Of a stretch of DNA of 64,000 nt, positions 1 to 7,656 are shown piece after piece. This DNA comes from Saccharofermentans sp. GTDB lineage: Bacteria; Bacillota; Clostridia; Saccharofermentanales; Saccharofermentanaceae. The translations under genes and the position numbers were made by a program. The DNA lies in contig JAKSRC010000001.1 of the NCBI GenBank assembly GCA_024403855.1, positions 124,001-188,000 on the forward strand. Direction: 5' to 3'. The notes under the pieces were generated by a model that was not told where the DNA came from, ran no database searches, and saw only the letters and a program-made list of their open reading frames with translations. Numbering within the stretch: the first letter of the stretch is position 1; every line of letters begins with the position of its first letter.

Positions 1-1881
1 AGCAACGACTTTATCGACTACATAAGGTGTGCAGAGCTTATTAGTAGCAATACCGGCTGTGTATCTGCAAAGCTGAAGAATTGTAAAGCAGTTATCGAAC
101 TGTCCGATTGAAGCCTGAGCCGTATTTGACGGGAACCAGGTCTTATCGTATACGGACTGTCTTGTAAGTCTCTTGTTCTCACGAGAAGACATAACGCCTG
201 AAATCTCACCGGGAAGATCGATACCTGACTTAACGCCAAGACCGAATCTGTTAGCCATAGCAGAAATGTTATCAATTCCCGTTCTGATTCCAAGAATCAT
301 GAAATAGATATTGCAGGACTGAGCCATTGCTTCATTGAGTGTAAGGGTTCCATGACCGGTCTTAGGGAACTCGAGACATGTAAATTTCCATCCATCAACG
401 TAATAAGGGCTCACGCATACAATTGAGTTCTTAGTAGGCGTAATGTCGCCATTTTCGAGAGCTGCCAAAGCCGTACAAGGCTTAAATGTAGAACCCGGAG
501 CATACATGGATCTTATCGCACGATTCCACAAAGGAAGATCTGCAGCAGAGATTTCCTCGTATTCATCAACGCCAAGATAGTACTTAACCTGTTCTTTTGC
601 CTGCTCAGATCCATAGTTCGCAAGGATGAAGTCTTCAGGATCGTAGTTCGGATAAGAACCCATCGCAATTACGGCTCCTGTATTAACGTTCATCATAACG
701 AAAGCACCAGCAGATGCCGTTTTATATCCGGATACGTCTGATTCTTTCTGCTTCAAAATGTACTCTTTTAGAGCTTCTGTACCGACTTCCTGAATATGAG
801 AGTCGATTGTCAGGTAAACAGTAGCTCCCTCTTTCGGAGTCTCTCCGTAACTGTTAGGAACGAATATTCCTTCTTCCCCATTCTTTGTCCAGATGCTGTA
901 TGGAGTAACACCACTGCTTCCGTGCAGATATCTTTCCATCTGTGACTCTACACCGGCCTTACCTACAACGTCGTCACTGGTGTATCCAAAAGGCGCAAGG
1001 TCATAGTAAGTATTGGGTGAAATCTTTCCGCAATATCCAAGAACATGGCATGCAGAAAGCGCCTGAGAAGAATATGTACGTGCATACTCTTTACCTGCAA
1101 CGATACCCATATAGTGGTAATTCTGCTCTGTAAATTTTCTAATAAGTTCATCAGGAACGTCAGTTGCAATCTTTACAGGTGTACCCTTAACAAACGCCCA
1201 GTTATCAGAGAAAATCTGATATCTGATTCTGACAATTCTATATGCTTCATCAATCGTATAATTGTTGTCGAGGTTGAATTTGCGACGCAGATAAAGGAAA
1301 AAGACATTCGGATCAGTCTTAACATAATCATCAGAAAAAGTAACAATTACGCCCGACGCATAATCTTTAAGTCCAAAAAGGTTAGTGTCAGACTGCCATT
1401 TCCTGATCTTAGCTTCTTCTTTTATGAATCTTGCCTTAGGATCAAGAACAAAATACTGATCAAGGCTCGAAATATTAATGCAGTGATACTCATCAAAAAG
1501 ATAAGAAAGCTCAAGGCAAAGAGCATTAAGTTCCGTATCTGTCAGACCGGCATTGGCAATCATTACGGTGTTATATTCATTGGTGGAGGCCAAAAGAACG
1601 CCTCTACCATCGTAAATGTTGCCTCTTGGAGCCTGTGAGACATAAGTTCTGATAATACCGGATGAACTTTCAGACAAGGTCTTTTGGTAACCTGAGAACT
1701 GAAGTCTCGTTGTCATAACGAGAATAATTATTCCGAATACAGAAAATCCGGCAGCAAGAACGAGGTACCTGTTTGTCAGGAACTTAAAAGCGCTTTTAAA
1801 GAACGAGCCGGCATTGGCTCTACCGCTCTTTTCAGCATTATTATCAAATGCGCCGTAATCATCTGTCAGATTCCGAGCCAT
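1..1881 (-). CDS. mrdA: Penicillin-binding protein 2 (class B transpeptidase), C-terminus cut by window edge
   Basis: Peptidoglycan transpeptidase of the rod-elongation complex, anchored in the membrane with its catalytic domain outside. The protein starts MARNLTDDYG, has one hydrophobic segment at about residues 36-58, then a PBP dimerisation region (APRGNIYDGRG). The transpeptidase motifs STFK (near 505-515) and SCN (near 311-325) are both visible. The KTG box and the end of the protein lie beyond position 1, so the gene is partial because of the window, not because it is broken. The ATG at 1881 overlaps the end of mreD by 16 bases, and the order mreC-mreD-PBP2 is the classic elongasome order. 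It could also be called PenA/PbpA-like; the class B PBP assignment itself is secure. Confidence 0.93.
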   Translation of the reverse strand, partial: MARNLTDDYGAFDNNAEKSGRANAGSFFKSAFKFLTNRYLVLAAGFSVFGIIILVMTTRLQFSGYQKTLSESSSGIIRTYVSQAPRGNIYDGRGVLLASTNEYNTVMIANAGLTDTELNALCLELSYLFDEYHCINISSLDQYFVLDPKARFIKEEAKIRKWQSDTNLFGLKDYASGVIVTFSDDYVKTDPNVFFLYLRRKFNLDNNYTIDEAYRIVRIRYQIFSDNWAFVKGTPVKIATDVPDELIRKFTEQNYHYMGIVAGKEYARTYSSQALSACHVLGYCGKISPNTYYDLAPFGYTSDDVVGKAGVESQMERYLHGSSGVTPYSIWTKNGEEGIFVPNSYGETPKEGATVYLTIDSHIQEVGTEALKEYILKQKESDVSGYKTASAGAFVMMNVNTGAVIAMGSYPNYDPEDFILANYGSEQAKEQVKYYLGVDEYEEISAADLPLWNRAIRSMYAPGSTFKPCTALAALENGDITPTKNSIVCVSPYYVDGWKFTCLEFPKTGHGTLTLNEAMAQSCNIYFMILGIRTGIDNISAMANRFGLGVKSGIDLPGEISGVMSSRENKRLTRQSVYDKTWFPSNTAQASIGQFDNCFTILQLCRYTAGIATNKLCTPYVVDKVVA

Positions 1882-2501
1882 TTTCCCCCACCATCATTTC
1901 CAATAATCTCATCATTCTGCTTCTTCTCCTTGAAAGACACAGGTCCGAGGAATCTTATAAGAAGCATCAAAGGAACCGCAGCCATTGCATTGAGTAACAA
2001 TTGCGGTAAGAAAGAATACACAAAAGCTGAAAACGGTGAATACATTCCCGAAGTCGCTCCGGAAATCATGCTCCAACCATAAATAAGAATATATCCACTA
2101 GTTTTGTAGACAAATGTAGCAAACAAAACCGCTACAAATGAGAAAGGAATATTTCTATGCATTCTGGACGTAAAGAATGAAGCTCCGAGAATACCAACAG
2201 CAAAAAGAGTAAAAACACCGATAAATGCAGTCACCCTTACTTCCCCATCCAAACCAATTACGGCCGGAGGCGAAAAAACATCTCTTATAAGTCCACAAAT
2301 AAAGCCGACAACGGCGCCATCCCAGAAACCATTAAAATATCCGGCAAGAACAACAAATACAAACATAAGGTCAGCTGTCTGTCCAAATAAACTGAATGCA
2401 TCAGGGAAAGAAACCTGAATAGAAGAAATCAGGATTATATATATCGCATAAACGACAATCTTACGGATTTTTGCTTTAGCGTCGATGTTAATAATCGGCA
2501 T
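1866..2501 (-). CDS. mreD: Rod shape-determining membrane protein MreD
   Basis: Integral membrane partner of MreC in the cell-elongation complex. The 211-residue protein is mostly hydrophobic, with about five or six membrane segments (IYIILISSIQVSF, LMFVFVVLAGYF, AFIGVFTLFAVGIL and others). Sequence conservation in this family is weak, so the call rests on length, topology and its place between mreC (3 bases upstream) and PBP2 (overlapping downstream). The polar C-terminal tail (EKKQNDEIIGNDGGG) overlaps the PBP2 start, which suggests translational coupling. Confidence 0.88.
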   Translation of the reverse strand: MPIINIDAKAKIRKIVVYAIYIILISSIQVSFPDAFSLFGQTADLMFVFVVLAGYFNGFWDGAVVGFICGLIRDVFSPPAVIGLDGEVRVTAFIGVFTLFAVGILGASFFTSRMHRNIPFSFVAVLFATFVYKTSGYILIYGWSMISGATSGMYSPFSAFVYSFLPQLLLNAMAAVPLMLLIRFLGPVSFKEKKQNDEIIGNDGGGKWLGI

Positions 2502-2504
2502 GGC

Positions 2505-3389
2505 TTAATTACCCTGTGAAGCGGCAGTAGCTGCATTATCCTCCGGCTCAACATAAGGAATCATGATGAAGACATCCTCAAGTTTGCCAATCTGAGAATA
2601 AGGTCTTATCGTAGCCGTTATTTCAAGAGGATTAGAATAATCTACAGATTCAATAACACCAATCGGAATACCTTCAGGGAAAAGACCGCCATCACCTGAA
2701 GTAACAATCTCCATTCCCGGCTCCAATCTGGAATCCTGATCTATGTTCTTAGCAAGGCACAAACCCTGCTGCTTAAGTTCAGCATCTCCGTAAATCATGA
2801 AAGTTGCACCGTTAACAGCATTAACTTTAGCTGCAACAGCAAATCCTTCATGGAGAAGTGGCAATACTCTGGATTCTGTATCAGAAGTCTCAATAACTCG
2901 TCCAACAAGGTTCATCTCAACGTCAAGAACCGGATAGGAATTACCCTCAGAAAGAGCGATTCCATCCGCTTCACCTGCATTTAGTCTGATAGTTGAGAAC
3001 CATTCATCAGATTCACGAGACAAAATTGACGCACCGTAAATTACGTAGTTACTAAACATATCCTTGATATGGAGAGCTTCTTTAAGCTCTTCATATCTCA
3101 AGGCAGCCTCTTCATTCTGAGTAAGATGGTATCTTAAGTCGGCAATCTGCTCTTTTAAAGCTCTATTCTCTTCTCTGATCGCAATACCATCCGTAATGGC
3201 AGACCAGAAGTCAGTCAGGGTATCACCTGCACTCTTGACCATTGACTGAGCCGGAGAAGTGACAAGCTGTACCGGCTTCAACAGTCTTTTTACAGGGCTA
3301 CCCGGAAGAAGGCTCAAAATAGCACAAGCTGCAAGAACCAGCATAATTATAAGTGCTATGAACCATTTTGACTTTAAAAGCTTCTTCAA
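2505..3389 (-). CDS. mreC: Rod shape-determining protein MreC
   Basis: Bitopic scaffold protein of the elongasome that links cytoplasmic MreB to periplasmic-side synthases. The 294 residues begin with a short basic segment and one membrane helix (about 10-27), then a coiled coil (about 72-105, EENRALKEQIADLRYHL). The beta domain typical of MreC follows, with GRVIETSDTESRVLPLL and the glycine-rich VTSGDGGLFPEGIPIG signature near 225-245. The length is normal. It heads the mreC-mreD-PBP2 group; no mreB lies within the window. Confidence 0.95.
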   Translation of the reverse strand: MKKLLKSKWFIALIIMLVLAACAILSLLPGSPVKRLLKPVQLVTSPAQSMVKSAGDTLTDFWSAITDGIAIREENRALKEQIADLRYHLTQNEEAALRYEELKEALHIKDMFSNYVIYGASILSRESDEWFSTIRLNAGEADGIALSEGNSYPVLDVEMNLVGRVIETSDTESRVLPLLHEGFAVAAKVNAVNGATFMIYGDAELKQQGLCLAKNIDQDSRLEPGMEIVTSGDGGLFPEGIPIGVIESVDYSNPLEITATIRPYSQIGKLEDVFIMIPYVEPEDNAATAASQGN

Positions 3390-3413
3390 GACGATTCTCC
3401 CAACGTTCTAGGA

Positions 3414-3938
3414 TCAGCCCTTCTTACCGCAGCAATTCTTATACTTCTTGCCAGATCCACAAGGGCACGGATCATTACGACCAATATGCTCAGAGTGAGC
3501 CATATTGCTCTCACGATACTCACGTGTAATCTCATTTCTCTTCTCGTCAGAGAGAATATCCTTCCATGCCTTGATGTTGAAAAGCCAATCAGCCTTTGCA
3601 TCACGCATGTTGTAGTAAAGCTTCTCATAATCGATAACGAGCTTGAGATCATAGTTATCATCAATTGCATCGAGATCAATATCATCAGCATTTGTAAGGC
3701 TGGACTTGATACCATCGATGAATCCTACGAATACATCCATTGAATCCTTAGGGAATTCAAGCTTCTTTGCGAGCTCAGCTGCTGTGCCGCTCAACAAATC
3801 AGCGTTATCAGGATATGCGCCGAGAATCTTCTCATAGGCAACCTTCTCAAGAGCATAATAACGATTAATATACTCCATATATTCCTGTCTGTTGGATGCA
3901 TCCTCAGACTTATTCATCCATGTCTTGTAGTAACTCAT
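3414..3938 (-). CDS. SEC-C motif protein of unknown role
   Basis: A 174-residue soluble protein with a helical, acidic N-terminal three quarters. The C-terminus is a clear SEC-C zinc-binding motif, [17 protein letters not shown], with three Cys and a final Cys pair. SEC-C modules occur at the end of SecA and in many small proteins of unclear function, where they bind metal and sometimes the ribosome or SecB. The start at 3938 has a good GGAGG site about 8 bases upstream. It lies just downstream of the isocitrate dehydrogenase gene on the same strand (23-base gap), so it is probably co-transcribed. The N-terminal part was not recognised. Confidence 0.8.
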   Translation of the reverse strand: MSYYKTWMNKSEDASNRQEYMEYINRYYALEKVAYEKILGAYPDNADLLSGTAAELAKKLEFPKDSMDVFVGFIDGIKSSLTNADDIDLDAIDDNYDLKLVIDYEKLYYNMRDAKADWLFNIKAWKDILSDEKRNEITREYRESNMAHSEHIGRNDPCPCGSGKKYKNCCGKKG

Positions 3939-3961
3939 TTATATTTCCTCCAATTTCAATA

Positions 3962-5158
3962 TTAAAGCTTAGCTGCGATGGCCTTAAGGAATTCCTCAGT
4001 CGTAACAGTCTTCTTATTAGGATTATCAAGAAGATTATTAAGGTCACCTGTGATAATGCCTTCCTCAATAGTCTCTACTGATACCTTCTCAATCTTATCA
4101 GCAAATGCCTCAAGCTCAGGAAGTTCATCAAGCTGTGCTCTCTTTCTCAAAGCACCGGACCAAGCGAAAAGTGTAGCCATAGGGTTAGTAGATGTCTGCT
4201 CACCCTTAAGGTGTCTATAGTAGTGACGTGTAACTGTTCCGTGAGCAGCTTCATACTCGTAAACGCCCTTAGGTGAAACAAGTACAGATGTCATCATAGC
4301 AAGTGAACCGCAAGCAGAAGCAAGCATATCGCTCATAACATCACCGTCGTAGTTCTTAAGTGCCCATACAAAGCCACCGGAAGAACGCATAACTCTTGCA
4401 ACAGCATCATCAATCAAAGTATAGAAATATGTAATGCCTGCTGCTTCGAACTTTTCCTTGTACTCATTATCGTACTTAGCCTGGAAAATATCCTTAAAGC
4501 GTCTGTCGTATGTCTTGGAAATAGTATCCTTTGTAGCAAACCAGAGATCCTGCTTTGTATCCAAAGCATACTTGAAGCAAGCGCTTGCGAAGGCTTCGAT
4601 AGACTTATCAGTGTTATAAAGTCCCTCAACAATTCCATTATCCTTATATTCGAAAATTGTCTGGCTTTCAGTTCTTCCATCAGGATATGTGATTACGAGA
4701 TCAGCTCTTGCAGGTCCTTCAACCAAAAGCTCTGTATCTCTGTAAACATCACCATAAGCGTGTCTTGCGATAGTAATCGGCTTTTCCCAGCATGAAACGA
4801 AAGGCTTGATGCCATTTACCAAAATCGGAGCTCTGAATACAGTACCGTCAAGGATTGCTCTGATTGTTCCGTTAGGGCTCTTCCACATTGAGTGGAGATC
4901 ATACTCTGTCATTCGCTGAGCATTAGGAGTAATAGTAGCGCACTTAACTGCAACACCAAGCTCGTTTGTTCTGTTAGCTGCATCAATAGTAACCTGATCA
5001 GCAGTCTCATCTCTGTGCTTGAGTCCCAAGTCAAAATACTCAGTCTTCAAATCGACATAAGGCAAAATGACGATGTCCTTTATCTGTTTCCAGATAATTC
5101 TTGTCATCTCATCACCGTCCATCTCAACGAGAGGGGTTTTCATCTGAATTTTAGCCAT
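3962..5158 (-). CDS. icd: NADP-dependent isocitrate dehydrogenase (eukaryote-like, type II)
   Basis: Converts isocitrate and NADP to 2-oxoglutarate, CO2 and NADPH in the cytoplasm; in a fermenter this mainly supplies glutamate carbon and NADPH. The 398-residue protein matches the dimeric eukaryotic-type family: N-terminal VEMDGDEMTRIIWK, TITPNAQRMTEY, the substrate-binding segment MWKSPNGTIRAIL, the Asp pair near DAVARVMRSSGGFVWA, and AAHGTVTRHYYRHL. Length is as expected. A strong promoter-like pair is found upstream (5190-5218). No citrate synthase or aconitase is adjacent. Confidence 0.96.
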   Translation of the reverse strand: MAKIQMKTPLVEMDGDEMTRIIWKQIKDIVILPYVDLKTEYFDLGLKHRDETADQVTIDAANRTNELGVAVKCATITPNAQRMTEYDLHSMWKSPNGTIRAILDGTVFRAPILVNGIKPFVSCWEKPITIARHAYGDVYRDTELLVEGPARADLVITYPDGRTESQTIFEYKDNGIVEGLYNTDKSIEAFASACFKYALDTKQDLWFATKDTISKTYDRRFKDIFQAKYDNEYKEKFEAAGITYFYTLIDDAVARVMRSSGGFVWALKNYDGDVMSDMLASACGSLAMMTSVLVSPKGVYEYEAAHGTVTRHYYRHLKGEQTSTNPMATLFAWSGALRKRAQLDELPELEAFADKIEKVSVETIEEGIITGDLNNLLDNPNKKTVTTEEFLKAIAAKL

Positions 5159-5189
5159 ATCGTATCCGTCCTTATAAATATTCTAAAAG

Positions 5190-5218
5190 ATTTTAAGTCA
5201 TAAGCACCATGACGTCAA
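5190..5218 (-). promoter_or_regulatory. Putative sigma-A promoter of icd
   Basis: On the minus strand TTGACG and TAAAAT are separated by 17 bases, about 32 bases before the icd start codon. This close match to the housekeeping consensus is placed correctly to drive icd and the SEC-C gene. Confidence 0.6.
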
Positions 5219-5235
5219 ATAGGTTAATGTGGAAA

Positions 5236-5277
5236 AATAAAATGAAAAAGAATCATTTATATAAGGAAAAAATGATT
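5236..5277 (-). terminator. Putative terminator after holA
   Basis: An 8-base-pair stem (AATCATTT with AAATGATT, 5251-5258 and 5270-5277) begins at the holA stop codon and is followed on the minus strand by a T-rich run. The stem is AT-only, so it is a weak terminator candidate. Confidence 0.45.
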
Positions 5278-6316
5278 AAACAGCACTTCTTGCTGAGGCT
5301 TTTACAAGAATAATCTCCAGTGAATAACGCTCATCAATAAGTCCATGCTTGAATTCACTGTCAGAATCCGCTGCCTGAATATAAAGCGTAACCAGATTCT
5401 TCATTGTGAAATTCCTTGACTGTGCAACAAGCTTTTTGGCTCTGAAATCATTCATTCCTGTACGTTCTACCAAAACGTTAGGATTTCCGGCTTCTTTTGC
5501 CATGATCAACGCTTTAATATGGTTAACAATGGAGGCTCTGATTCGTGCTAAAGGCTCTTTGTTCGCGATAAGTTTTTCAAGTGTGCCCAGAGCAATATTG
5601 GCATTTCCGCTTCCACAGGCATCCATAATATCGAAAATCTTTCCTGACAAATCAGCCGGACAGCACAATTCAACTATATCCGGAGTAACTTCCGAATATC
5701 CCTTTCCCTGGCAATAAAGAGAAATCTTGTTAATCTCATTTACAAGTTCCATCATATTATTGGAACACCTTGAAGCCATAGAACTAGCCGCTTCAAAGCC
5801 AATTCTTAGATTCTCCTTAGAAAATCTGCTGGAAATCCAACCGGTAAGCTCATCATCTTCAAAGCCACTCATTGAAGCAACAGTTCCGTATTGCAAGAAA
5901 GCCTTAAAAGCCTTCTTACGGCTATCAGCCTGATCCTCGAAAAATACTACGACTGCTGAAGAAGGAATATTCTTCAATATTTCCAAGTCCTTATCTGATA
6001 ATTCCTTATTAGGTAATCCCGACTGCTTGATAACCACGAGTCTTTTAGGTGACATCCACGGTGGCATAGAAACAAGCTCTTCGAGCTTGCCCATATCAAA
6101 TTTATCGCCTGTTCTGGTATCGATAACAGCAAAATCCATGTCCTCGGCACCTTCTCCGAGAAAGGCTTTCTTAAGCATCGAAACAGCACCATCGAGCATA
6201 TAGCTCTCAGTGCCATACATAAGTACAAGTCCCAAAGAATCCGGCTCTTTGTTGATCTTGGAAAGCATCTGACGGGAATTTAAAACTCCCTTGGGAAGTG
6301 ATTTGGGCTTAGCCAT
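5276..6316 (-). CDS. holA: DNA polymerase III subunit delta
   Basis: The clamp-loader delta subunit, which opens the beta sliding clamp. From the ATG at 6316 (MAKPKSLPKG) the protein has 346 residues, normal for the family. Seen are the N-terminal pseudo-P-loop region (LGLVLMYGTESYMLDGAVSML), the VVFFEDQADSRKK segment and the helical C-terminal collar (FRAKKLVAQSRNF...YIQAADSDSEFKHG). An upstream in-frame start at 6355 would add basic residues, but the 6316 ATG has an AAGGAG site at good spacing. It overlaps the end of the GH25 gene by 8 bases, so the two are translationally linked. Confidence 0.9.
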   Translation of the reverse strand: MAKPKSLPKGVLNSRQMLSKINKEPDSLGLVLMYGTESYMLDGAVSMLKKAFLGEGAEDMDFAVIDTRTGDKFDMGKLEELVSMPPWMSPKRLVVIKQSGLPNKELSDKDLEILKNIPSSAVVVFFEDQADSRKKAFKAFLQYGTVASMSGFEDDELTGWISSRFSKENLRIGFEAASSMASRCSNNMMELVNEINKISLYCQGKGYSEVTPDIVELCCPADLSGKIFDIMDACGSGNANIALGTLEKLIANKEPLARIRASIVNHIKALIMAKEAGNPNVLVERTGMNDFRAKKLVAQSRNFTMKNLVTLYIQAADSDSEFKHGLIDERYSLEIILVKASARSAV

Positions 6317-7559
6317 CTTCTTCTCCTTCCTCTGTTGCTTCGCTCTCCTCCTCAAATACCGGATTAACTACAGGCTGATTACTGCTCTTACCGAAAACTT
6401 CAGGATATTTGCTCCTAAACAGGATATCAGTATCAACGTCCTCTGAACATCCACTGATTCTGCCTATAGAACCTGTCTGCCACATCGTATATTCACCGGT
6501 ATAGTTCGTCTGCTTAACATAATGTGCAAGCCATACATCATAACCTGCAGGTTGCCAGATAATCTCAAGATAGTACTTGCTTGAATACAAGATTGTCTTA
6601 TAGCCATTAGCGTCCATCATTCCTGCAAACTCATAAAAAAGATTATTGATATCAATAATGCTCATCTTATATTTCTGGAAGTTGCCCCAGCTCTCCCAGT
6701 CAAAAGCTACAGGAAGATCTAACTCCTTGCCTTCTAAAACTTTAAGGAGCTCTTCTGTATGTTCTCTCAACATCTCAATGGTACTGTCAGTCGAATAATA
6801 ATAAACACCGACATAAAGACCTGCAGCCTTAGCATCCTTATAGTACTGTTCAAACTTACGGTCTTCGCCAAGTTCACCATTGTTATAAATCATGGCTCTG
6901 AGCATTACAAACTCACAGCCGGCTGCCTTGACCTTTTTAAAATCAATATCACCCTGATATCTGGAAACATCGATTCCATATGCTATATCACTATCGGGAT
7001 ATCTGGCCATAAAGTCACTGAAAGCAAGGGTCTTATGTCCGTCAGAACCACCACTGCTACTACTGCCGCCACCGCCGGAAGTGCTTGGTTTATAAACCTT
7101 TACTGTCATTTTACCGGTTCTGGTATTACCTGCATCATCGGTAAGAGTAATAGTAATCGGATACTCTCCTACTTTTGACGTATCTACTTCTCCTTCAACA
7201 GCAATATCAACATCGCTGTCGCAATCATCAATGTATCCAATATGCTTTTGAATATTGAAGTCACTTCCAAGCTTTACACTAACCTTCTCAGGAAGGTTAA
7301 GGAACATTGGAGCTTTCGTGTCCTCTTCAGGTTTATCAAGATGAGGAATGGCAGGAGTGGGACTTGGCGTAGGAGTTGGAGTTGATGTAGGCGTAGGAGA
7401 AGGCGTATTAGTAGGCTCACTTGTATCAATGACACTTTCAGTCGACGATTCAGTGGTATTGCCTGTTCTATCACATGCGCTTAATACAGCCACAGACATA
7501 GAGACCACCAATACGGCGGAAACCATTGTCTTTAACAATTTAAGCAACCTTATATTCAT
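6309..7559 (-). CDS. GH25-family (lysozyme-like) lipoprotein
   Basis: Predicted secreted muramidase tethered to the membrane by a lipid. The 416 residues show a signal peptide with lipobox LSAC (Cys about 29), a Thr/Pro-rich spacer (PTPTSTPTPTPSPTP), an Ig-like/HYR-type beta domain at about 85-160, a Gly/Ser linker, and a GH25 domain at about 190-400. The GH25 landmarks are YGIDVSRYQGDIDF, VGVYYYS, AFDWESWGNF (catalytic acidic pair) and YDVWLAHY. The acidic C-terminus ends inside the holA start. A TGATATAAT extended -10 lies upstream. It probably remodels or cleaves peptidoglycan at the cell surface. Confidence 0.9.
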   Translation of the reverse strand: MNIRLLKLLKTMVSAVLVVSMSVAVLSACDRTGNTTESSTESVIDTSEPTNTPSPTPTSTPTPTPSPTPAIPHLDKPEEDTKAPMFLNLPEKVSVKLGSDFNIQKHIGYIDDCDSDVDIAVEGEVDTSKVGEYPITITLTDDAGNTRTGKMTVKVYKPSTSGGGGSSSSGGSDGHKTLAFSDFMARYPDSDIAYGIDVSRYQGDIDFKKVKAAGCEFVMLRAMIYNNGELGEDRKFEQYYKDAKAAGLYVGVYYYSTDSTIEMLREHTEELLKVLEGKELDLPVAFDWESWGNFQKYKMSIIDINNLFYEFAGMMDANGYKTILYSSKYYLEIIWQPAGYDVWLAHYVKQTNYTGEYTMWQTGSIGRISGCSEDVDTDILFRSKYPEVFGKSSNQPVVNPVFEEESEATEEGEEDG

Positions 7560-7600
7560 AACGGCTATTTCAACATTCCTTTGCCTTCTTAAACAATATG

Positions 7601-7609
7601 ATTATATCA
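7601..7609 (-). promoter_or_regulatory. Extended -10 element before the GH25 gene
   Basis: The minus strand reads TGATATAAT about 42 bases before the start codon, an extended -10 with no clear -35. It lies in the 97-base gap after comEC. Confidence 0.4.
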
Positions 7610-7656
7610 AACTGCTTTAGTTTTCTATCTCCGTTTATAGGACATTTTGAATGAGT

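Noticed and set aside
1045..1638. 197-residue plus-strand frame within PBP2
   Set aside because: Antisense to the PBP2 dimerisation domain; no start or domain evidence.
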